This document shows positions 1-5,299 of a DNA stretch of 9,883 nucleotides, one piece after another (positions within the stretch are counted from its first letter, which is position 1; every line of letters starts with the position of its first letter). The notes beneath the pieces are model-generated. The model saw nothing but the letters and a program-made list of their open reading frames with translations. It did no database searches and was not told where the DNA came from. Origin of the DNA: Methanomicrobia archaeon (GTDB lineage Archaea; Methanobacteriota_B; Thermococci; Methanofastidiosales; B48-G16); contig JAGLWR010000035.1 of NCBI GenBank assembly GCA_023133315.1, positions 1 through 9,883 on the forward strand, in the 5' to 3' direction. The position numbers and the translations under genes were made by a program.

Positions 1-256
1 GTACGCTCACCATATACAGATCTTCGGAGATATAGTTAATTATGTCCCCCCCTCCCAAGGCATCGGAAGGTACTCCTTCCCATTTTACTTTTCTTATTTC
101 TTTCTCTACAACAGTTTCATAAATTACGTCAGTTTCAAGGCTTTTTAATTCCGAAAGAGAATACTCCTTTACATTATCATCAATAACATAAAAATTCCAT
201 TTCTCCGTGCATCCCAAGACAATAAATAGTAAAAAAATAGAAAGAAATTTTTTCAT
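1..256 (-). CDS. Lipoprotein with sulfite-oxidase-like domain (3' end outside the window)
   Basis: The first 85 codons are present and the rest lies off the left edge. The product starts MKKFLSIF and has a short hydrophobic signal ending in a lipobox (IVLGC, Cys16), so it should be a lipid-anchored protein on the outer face of the membrane. Residues about 21-85 match the start of the domain in the neighbouring lipoprotein and in the ECF S component: a SLSELKSL segment, then KWEGVPSDAL, then the beginning of the 'DxY' strand (DLYMVSV). The start codon lies in a 4-base ATGA overlap with the stop of the upstream lipoprotein gene, which suggests one mRNA and translational coupling. A run of seven G in the coding strand (46-52) encodes Gly68-Gly70. 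That the domain binds ligand rather than molybdopterin is inference. Confidence 0.8.
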   Translation of the reverse strand, partial: MKKFLSIFLLFIVLGCTEKWNFYVIDDNVKEYSLSELKSLETDVIYETVVEKEIRKVKWEGVPSDALGGGDIINYISEDLYMVSV

Positions 257-1035
257 AGGACTTCTATCTCTCTCAGATCTTTTATCCAGTATTTTGATTC
301 GTATCCCGGCATTATAAGTCTGAATTCTTTTGTTATCAGTATATCCTCGTTTGAAAATATCTCATCAAAATCAAACTCCACAGTGTACTCATCAGCAGAC
401 GTAAACTTAATCTTCTCTGCATCTTCTTCGTATCGCGCTCTATTCAATAAAGCTGTTACGGGTACACCTTCAAACATTTTTGTTTCCCCTTTGTACTCTG
501 TAGTTATGCTCTTTTGATCAAAAATATCAAGATCTTCTGCTGTAAGTACCAGTGTGACCCTTGTTTTTCCTTTGATTACGACAGAGTTCTCTTTTCCAAG
601 AAGTTTTATCTCTTTTAGAAATTGCAGCCATAACTTTCCCGGCTGATCTGTGATAACGAGTCTTATCGGTCCTCCTTCTTCGATAGATATCTCTTTTTCA
701 TCCATTTCGTAACATAAATAAGCGTTACCCAAATCACTGAGTTCCATCGTTGACATGTATCCATCTATAGCTATGAACGTTATATAATCTGGAGTCACAT
801 TGCATTTTTGCAGCACATCACTTAACAAAACACCCTTCCATGAGTTTTCTATCTTCGTCCCAGTGGATTTAACCAAGACAGCATTAAATTCCTCAAACGG
901 CATGGTTTTTAACTCTGTGAGCGTTAATTCTCCTTCTGCCAACCCAGTTATGTTTATTGTATATTCTTCTTTTTCTTCACTTATACATCCCAAAAGCAAA
1001 GATAATGCCAGTATTTCAACAATTATTCTCTTCAT
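253..1035 (-). CDS. Lipoprotein with two tandem sulfite-oxidase-like domains
   Basis: This is a 260-residue predicted lipoprotein: positively charged start, hydrophobic core and lipobox LLLGC (Cys17). Two copies of one domain follow, at about residues 25-146 and 151-260. Each has a 'W/F-x-G-V' turn (SWKGVLLSDVL near 66; MFEGVPVTALL near 188), an aromatic 'DGY/DEY' strand (91 and 215), and a closing strand with an aromatic-hydrophobic-x-x-hydrophobic-x-x-I pattern (KLWLQFLKEIKLL; KYWIKDLREIEVL). The order and the GGPIRLV segment (121-127) resemble small stand-alone oxidoreductase molybdopterin-binding domains. The cysteine that ligates Mo in true sulfite oxidases is not visible: the corresponding stretch is AVLVKSTGT. 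I therefore infer a binding rather than redox role. The gene diverges from the phosphoesterase-ECF operon and overlaps the next lipoprotein by ATGA. The same domain in the ECF S component argues that these proteins serve that transporter. Confidence 0.85.
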   Translation of the reverse strand: MKRIIVEILALSLLLGCISEEKEEYTINITGLAEGELTLTELKTMPFEEFNAVLVKSTGTKIENSWKGVLLSDVLQKCNVTPDYITFIAIDGYMSTMELSDLGNAYLCYEMDEKEISIEEGGPIRLVITDQPGKLWLQFLKEIKLLGKENSVVIKGKTRVTLVLTAEDLDIFDQKSITTEYKGETKMFEGVPVTALLNRARYEEDAEKIKFTSADEYTVEFDFDEIFSNEDILITKEFRLIMPGYESKYWIKDLREIEVL

Positions 1036-1096
1036 GATATCACTGAATTATTAATATACAAAACTTTATAAACGTTATGTTCATAGAAACATATCG
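1036..1096. promoter_or_regulatory. Divergent promoter region, lipoproteins versus phosphoesterase-ECF operon
   Basis: This 61-base gap separates two divergent starts. A TATA box CTTTATAAA at 1064-1072, preceded by an A-rich stretch suitable as a TFB recognition element, is centred 29 nt before the ATG at 1097, so the plus transcript should be nearly leaderless. The core TTTATAAA is its own reverse complement, so the same box, centred 33 nt from the lipoprotein start, could also drive the minus strand with a leader of only a few bases. A shared promoter would tie the lipoproteins and transporter together. No riboswitch fits in this space. Confidence 0.6.
1076..1093. repeat. Short inverted repeat downstream of the TATA box
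   Basis: Six-base perfect arms TATGTT and AACATA are separated by six bases, between the TATA box and the start codon at 1097. A repressor bound here would block the plus-strand initiation site, so it is a candidate operator. In AT-rich DNA such a short dyad can easily arise by chance. Confidence 0.25.
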
Positions 1097-1873
1097 ATGA
1101 ATAAAAAGTACGGTGCCTTAATTTTAATAATTTTTATAGTATCAATTTTTTCCGTACTTGATAGTACGGAATACAAAATCTATGATGGAGAAAAAATAAT
1201 AAAAAAAGATATCTACCCGTACAAATTTGTGTTTTTCGGAGACAATAAACCCAAGGAAGGAAAAGAACAGCCAGAAGTTTTTATAAAACTTATAAAAATG
1301 ATAAATGAAGAAGATCCCTTATTTGTTATTGGAGGAGGAGATTTCGTTGCGGAAGGAACTCCAGAAAATTTTGAAGAGTTCTTGAAAGTTGTAGCAGATT
1401 TAAAAGCTCCGTTGTTCTGCGTCTGTGGAAATCACGATGATTCTAGATGTTATAAAGAGTATTTAGGATATAGAGTCTATTCTTTTACTTATAAAAATTC
1501 TATATTTATAATCTTAGATAATTCAAAGATGATACTGAACAAGGGGCAAATAGAATTCTTGAAAGATCAATTAAAAAGAAATTTTGAGTATAAATTTGTT
1601 TTTATGCACATACCTCCTTTCGATCCTCGTATTGGAGGAAGTTACTGCATGATAAATTCTGAAAGTTTTATGGAGATAATAAAAGAAAATGATGTGGATT
1701 ATGTTTTTTGCTCCCACATCCATTCTTACCATGAAGAAAAAAGGGAGGATACTGTTTATATAATCTCAGGTGGTGCTGGAGCGCCGCTGCTTTATGGCGG
1801 ATTCTATCACTACGTAGTTGTAAATGTAGGCGAGAACATAAGCCATTCAGTGGTGAGGTGTGAAGATGGGTAA
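1097..1873 (+). CDS. Membrane-anchored extracytoplasmic metallophosphoesterase (calcineurin-like)
   Basis: The product has 258 residues. After a Lys-containing N-terminus, residues about 6-21 form one hydrophobic segment without a lipobox cysteine, either an uncleaved anchor or a signal peptide, placing the enzyme outside the cell. The calcineurin-like metal-site motifs follow in order: FFGDNKP (46-52), GGDFVAEG (80-87), GNHD (111-114), a lone His in FVFMHIPP (His171) and SHIH (206-209). Two positions differ from the commonest form: motif I reads GDNK rather than DxH, as in GDNR/GDNK-type members of the superfamily, and the last motif has Ser instead of Gly in GHxH. The metal-binding residues otherwise look intact. 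The gene is first in the ECF operon and its end overlaps the S-component gene. By inference it may release phosphate from an extracellular phosphorylated nutrient before uptake. Substrate cannot be read from sequence. Confidence 0.88.
   Translation: MNKKYGALILIIFIVSIFSVLDSTEYKIYDGEKIIKKDIYPYKFVFFGDNKPKEGKEQPEVFIKLIKMINEEDPLFVIGGGDFVAEGTPENFEEFLKVVADLKAPLFCVCGNHDDSRCYKEYLGYRVYSFTYKNSIFIILDNSKMILNKGQIEFLKDQLKRNFEYKFVFMHIPPFDPRIGGSYCMINSESFMEIIKENDVDYVFCSHIHSYHEEKREDTVYIISGGAGAPLLYGGFYHYVVVNVGENISHSVVRCEDG
1150..1171. repeat. Inverted repeat within the phosphoesterase signal region
   Basis: Perfect eight-base arms TTCCGTAC and GTACGGAA flank a six-base loop, starting 53 bases into the coding region. 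It could fold as a hairpin near the 5' end of a leaderless mRNA. It may equally be a chance product of coding for the hydrophobic signal and the residues after it. Confidence 0.3.
1855..1860 (+). promoter_or_regulatory. Ribosome binding site of the ECF S component
   Basis: GAGGTG lies five bases before the ATG at 1866. It supports that ATG over the in-frame GTG at 1860, whose codon overlaps the site itself. Confidence 0.6.
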
Positions 1874-2825
1874 ATACTACTTTGAAACGAGGGATTTAGT
1901 TATCATAGCTGTAATCTCAGCCCTGGGAGGAGTTTCTTCAACGTATATAGGATATTTAGGGAATTTAATAAACAGGTTTCTGGGGGTACCTTTTGGAGCC
2001 GGACAGATTTTAGCAGGACTGCATATATTCTGGATCATTCTGGGATACGGGCTCACAAAAAAAAGAGGTACGGGAGTTATGATCGGTGTTTTGAAGGCCT
2101 TTGTGGAGCTGTTCTCAGGAGGAAAGCTCGGTATTTTCGTTTTAGTGCTGAGCGCAACACAGGGAGTTTTAGTTGATCTTGTATTTTTATTGTCGGGGAA
2201 AAGAAATTTTATCTCTTATATCGTAGCCGGGGGAATAGCTACGGGTGTAAATGTCTTCATATTTCAGCTATTTTTTGCCTCCTATAATGCAGTAACTTTC
2301 TTTTTCCTGATCTCATGTATAGCCTTTTTTTCAGGCGTAATATTTGCAGGGTATTTTTCATACAGTGTTCTGGAAATTTTGGAGGGGAAAGAAAAAAAAT
2401 ACGGAGTAAAAAAAGCGGTAACGATTGGATTTGCAACTGCACTCTTATTCGGCGGAATATATTACTATGCAGGTATCTATACCCTCGGAGAGAAAATCTC
2501 AGTATCGGGAACCTGCGAAAACCCCTATGATTTCACTTATGACGATCTCAAAAGCTTTGAAAAAACGGTGAAAACTGAGATGATTGGGCAGTATAAATAT
2601 GAGGAAGAAAAAGAGTATGAAGGCATCCCTCTCTTGAAAATAATAGAAAAAGCCGTACCGAAAGGAGAAAAAATAGAAGTTGTAGGAAACGATGGATACG
2701 CCGTTATATTCGATTTAGAAAAACTGAACGAGGATATTGTTCTCACAGAAGAAAGAAGACTCATCGCAAAAGGATTTGATGGAAGCTACTGGGTTCAGGA
2801 CGTGGTGGAGATCAGGATAGAATGA
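1866..2825 (+). CDS. YkoE-like ECF transporter S component fused to a C-terminal sulfite-oxidase-like domain
   Basis: This is the substrate-specific membrane subunit of an energy-coupling-factor importer. From the ATG at 1866 it has 319 residues. Residues 1-170 resemble the YkoE (thiamine/hydroxymethylpyrimidine) family: a 'TRDLVIIAVISALGG' first helix, the GxIxN-like loop (LGNLIN), a PFGAGQILAGLH segment, and about six membrane helices (roughly 11-30, 44-62, 69-83, 88-110, 117-137, 143-167). Uncommonly, a seventh helix (about 185-204) leads to residues 208-319, a domain like those in the two lipoproteins: YEGIPLLKII (251-260), NDGYAVIFDLEKL (275-287) and SYWVQDVVEIRIE (307-319). The extra helix would put this domain outside the cell. 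The start was chosen for its GAGGTG site; GTG at 1860 would add two residues. It overlaps the genes on both sides (8 bases with the phosphoesterase, ATGA with the ATPase). Thiamine-pathway specificity is an inference from family resemblance. Confidence 0.82.
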   Translation: MGKYYFETRDLVIIAVISALGGVSSTYIGYLGNLINRFLGVPFGAGQILAGLHIFWIILGYGLTKKRGTGVMIGVLKAFVELFSGGKLGIFVLVLSATQGVLVDLVFLLSGKRNFISYIVAGGIATGVNVFIFQLFFASYNAVTFFFLISCIAFFSGVIFAGYFSYSVLEILEGKEKKYGVKKAVTIGFATALLFGGIYYYAGIYTLGEKISVSGTCENPYDFTYDDLKSFEKTVKTEMIGQYKYEEEKEYEGIPLLKIIEKAVPKGEKIEVVGNDGYAVIFDLEKLNEDIVLTEERRLIAKGFDGSYWVQDVVEIRIE

Positions 2826-4180
2826 TAAAAATAGAAAACTTCAGTTTTAAATACGAAAAAGATTGGGTTTTAAGGGATATAACCTTGGAGATAAAAGAAG
2901 AAGATTTTATATTAGTTGCAGGAAACAGCGGGAGCGGAAAATCGACGCTTGCCTTAGCTGTATCTGGTTTTTTAAGAGGAAAAGGCGAAAAAAAGGGAAA
3001 TATATTTTTTAAAGGAAAAAATGTGGATGATTATGAATTATTTGATCTGGCAAAAAACATTGGAGTGGTACAGCAGGATCCTGAAAACCAGATCTGCACA
3101 CTCAACGTTACTGACGAACTGAGTTTTGCTCTGGAAAACATGTGCCTTGATAAAAAAGAGATCGAGAAAAGAATAACATGGGCGTTGAGTATTGTCGGGG
3201 CAGAGAATTTAAAAGATAGAGATACTTTTTCTTTGTCGGGGGGAGAAAAACAGAAAATCGCCATAGCATCAATTCTGGCAATGAAACCTGAGGTTATCGT
3301 ATTCGATGAACCGACGAGTAATCTCGATCCAAAGGTAACATTGGAGATATTCGACGTCATAAAGAAGATAAGAAAAAAATCAACTATTGCGGTAATTGTC
3401 ATTGAACATAAATGGGAATATATTCTGAAATATGTGAATAAGATAGTTTTGATGGAAAATGGGAGATTAAAATTGGTCAAAACTTTGCAACCTCCGGAAT
3501 ATAAAAAAATAAAAAGGAGAATAGGAAAAAGAATCCTTGAAATAAAAAATCTCGAGTGTTCCTATGGAAATAAAAAAGTTTTAAACGGCATAAGTCTTGA
3601 AGCTCGTGAAAATGAAGTGATAGGGATAATGGGCGAGAACGGAAGCGGAAAAACTACATTTTTGATGTGCTTGATGAACTATCTGGACTATTCCGGGAAA
3701 ATTTTCATGAATGGAAAAGAGATAAAAAATAAAAAAACATCGAAAATAGCAGAAGATGTCGGATTTATTTTTCAGAACCCTAACCATCAAATATTCGAGT
3801 CTTCCGTAGTGAAAGAGGCCGAGTTTGCTCTCAAAAATTTTAAAAAGCAGGGAGACGTAGAGTATCTTTTAGAAAAAAGTCATCTGAAAAAATACGAAAA
3901 CAAGAATCCTTTCAGGCTTAGCTACGGAGAAAAGAGAAGACTCAACATAGTTTCTATTCTCTCGTACAGCCCAAAAATAATCCTCTTAGACGAGCCTTTT
4001 ATAGGCCAGGATCATGAAAATGTAAAAAGAATTATGGAGATGGTTCTCGAAAAGAATAATCTTATTCTAATGGTGCTCCATGATTCTAAAATAGCCGAAA
4101 ATTACTGTTCGAGGATACTCCTTTTTGAAGATGGCAAAATAAAACCAATAGAGAAGTGGAATCATGAACCCCGTAACTAA
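2822..4180 (+). CDS. ecfA: ECF transporter ATPase, two ABC domains fused (YkoD-like)
   Basis: This 452-residue cytoplasmic energy subunit powers the ECF importer by ATP hydrolysis. Two complete ABC domains lie in tandem. Domain 1 has Walker A GNSGSGKST (34-42), a Q-loop QQDPENQ (84-90), signature LSGGE (138-142), Walker B VIVFDE (158-163) and switch His195. Domain 2 has GENGSGKTT (271-279), FQNPNHQ (317-323), signature LSYGE (366-370), Walker B IILLDE (386-391) and His420. The QxPxxQ-type Q-loops are typical of EcfA proteins. Both catalytic glutamates are present, but the second half has a non-standard signature (Tyr for the first Gly) and D-loop (IGQD against SNLD), so the two ATP sites may differ. 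A fused pair between S and T genes is the YkoEDC layout. The start overlaps the previous stop as ATGA, with AGGA four bases upstream. Confidence 0.93.
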   Translation: MIKIENFSFKYEKDWVLRDITLEIKEEDFILVAGNSGSGKSTLALAVSGFLRGKGEKKGNIFFKGKNVDDYELFDLAKNIGVVQQDPENQICTLNVTDELSFALENMCLDKKEIEKRITWALSIVGAENLKDRDTFSLSGGEKQKIAIASILAMKPEVIVFDEPTSNLDPKVTLEIFDVIKKIRKKSTIAVIVIEHKWEYILKYVNKIVLMENGRLKLVKTLQPPEYKKIKRRIGKRILEIKNLECSYGNKKVLNGISLEARENEVIGIMGENGSGKTTFLMCLMNYLDYSGKIFMNGKEIKNKKTSKIAEDVGFIFQNPNHQIFESSVVKEAEFALKNFKKQGDVEYLLEKSHLKKYENKNPFRLSYGEKRRLNIVSILSYSPKIILLDEPFIGQDHENVKRIMEMVLEKNNLILMVLHDSKIAENYCSRILLFEDGKIKPIEKWNHEPRN

Positions 4181-4835
4181 GTTTTTAGTCCTCATAATAT
4201 ACTGCATCCTTTTATTTTTGTTTCATAACATTTTCATAATAGCTTTTTTATGTTTTCTTTCTTTATCGATCTTCTGGATAACCCTGGGATTTTCTGAATT
4301 TAAAAAAAGAAGATTAATCCTCACTTTCTCGTTTTTCATACTGGTAATCAATTTTATATTTTTAAAAGGAAACGTCTCTGAAAAATTAGAGTTTTCTTTG
4401 AGAATGGTTTTCAGGTTTCTCGGGATCGTATTTTCAGGGATATTGTTTTCAAAGAACGACCCCAATGAGTTTGCATACTCTTTGATGAAACTGGGAGTCT
4501 CGTATCGATACGGGTTCACTTTAGTACTTACGTTTCGGTTGGTTCCTCTCTTTGATTTTGAGTCGAATATAATCAGAAGAGCTCAGAGAGCCAGAGGAAT
4601 AGAGCTCGAAGGAGTAAAAAATATTTTAAATTTTGCCAGATATACGTTTTTCCCGCTTTTATACTCCACATTAGAAAGAGTTGATTCTTTTACTCAATCC
4701 ATGGAAGGTAGATGCTTTGGATTATACAAAAAGAGAACGTTTTACAGGGAGATTAATTTTGATAAAAAAGATTACCTGATAACAACGGCAATGTTTATTA
4801 TTCTGGCTTTTTCTATATACTGGAGGTACCTATGA
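4164..4835 (+). CDS. ecfT: ECF transporter transmembrane subunit EcfT (YkoC-like)
   Basis: This 223-residue membrane protein couples the ATPase to the S component. N-terminal hydrophobic helices (about 5-43 and 50-68) and further helices near 83-96 and 116-130 precede a cytoplasmic helical region. That region holds the two arginine motifs characteristic of EcfT: RRAQRARGIE (138-147) and a second, diverged one, SMEGRCFG (179-186). In the family these short motifs dock into the ATPase grooves. A last hydrophobic segment lies at about 204-220. The gene overlaps the ATPase gene by 17 bases and the next gene by ATGA, so the subunits should be made from one message. Length is slightly short for the family but no domain is missing. 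Confidence 0.9.
   Translation: MNPVTKFLVLIIYCILLFLFHNIFIIAFLCFLSLSIFWITLGFSEFKKRRLILTFSFFILVINFIFLKGNVSEKLEFSLRMVFRFLGIVFSGILFSKNDPNEFAYSLMKLGVSYRYGFTLVLTFRLVPLFDFESNIIRRAQRARGIELEGVKNILNFARYTFFPLLYSTLERVDSFTQSMEGRCFGLYKKRTFYREINFDKKDYLITTAMFIILAFSIYWRYL
4822..4827 (+). promoter_or_regulatory. Strong ribosome binding site for the NTPase gene
   Basis: A full GGAGGT lies four bases before the ATG at 4832. It is the best Shine-Dalgarno match in the window, and it sits inside the end of the ecfT coding sequence. Confidence 0.7.
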
Positions 4836-5299
4836 TAATAGTTATAACAGGAGCAATTCACATGGGCAAAACAACGATATTAAAAAAGTTAATAACAAAT
4901 CTTAAAAAAAAGATTTGTGGGGTCATAAGTGAAGCCATTGAAGACGGATTTTTAGTTGAAGATCTGAAAACAAAGGAAAAAAAAGTTCTGGCCTCAAAAA
5001 ATAAGATAGGGTTTAAGTTCAGAGGATATTATTTCGATCCAGAAGCCATAACATTTGTGGAGAACGCTTTGAAAAGAAAAGGAGAAATCCTGGTATACGA
5101 CGAGATCGGATATCTGGAGATGAAAGGATTTCTGGACATTTTTAGATATTTGAAAAAGAATTCTGTAGTAATTGTAAGAGAGGATATATTACAAGATATT
5201 TTGAAAAAGATAGAAGATTACAGGGTTTTTACAGTGACAAAAGAGAACAGAGATGTTATAGGAGATGATATTCTGGCATTATGTAATAACATCTTCTAA
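4832..5299 (+). CDS. THEP1-family small NTPase
   Basis: This 155-residue P-loop protein resembles the THEP1 nucleoside-triphosphatase family. The Walker A motif GAIHMGKTT (7-15) opens the protein and is followed by CGVISEAIEDGF (29-40), the usual 'GV..E....GF' region. Walker B is ILVYDEIGYLEM (86-97), with the family's D-E-[IL]-G-x-[ML]-E pattern. A VVIVREDI strand (112-119) and a C-terminal VFTVTKENRD (132-141) complete the core. Size is slightly below the usual 170-190 residues. THEP1 proteins hydrolyse nucleoside triphosphates in vitro and their cellular role is unclear; kinase-like activity has been considered. As the last gene of the ECF operon (ATGA overlap with ecfT) it may act on the imported compound. 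This is inference. Its end overlaps the end of the convergent purP gene by 21 bases. Confidence 0.85.
   Translation: MIIVITGAIHMGKTTILKKLITNLKKKICGVISEAIEDGFLVEDLKTKEKKVLASKNKIGFKFRGYYFDPEAITFVENALKRKGEILVYDEIGYLEMKGFLDIFRYLKKNSVVIVREDILQDILKKIEDYRVFTVTKENRDVIGDDILALCNNIF

Noticed and set aside
1..256. Frameshifted pseudogene at the G homopolymer
   Set aside because: With seven G the frame is continuous from the start codon to the window edge and keeps the domain landmarks on both sides.
253..1035. True molybdoenzyme (sulfite oxidase or MsrP-like)
   Set aside because: No cofactor cysteine is seen at the expected place, there is no twin-arginine signal, and the signal is a lipobox type typical of unfolded export.
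1036..1096. TPP riboswitch ahead of the YkoEDC-like operon
   Set aside because: The gap is only 61 bases and the predicted transcript is leaderless, so an aptamer does not fit, and no THI-box motif is visible.
3031..3480. 149-codon open frame on the minus strand
   Set aside because: It lies wholly inside the first ABC domain of the ATPase gene, whose motifs are intact; it is an antisense shadow.
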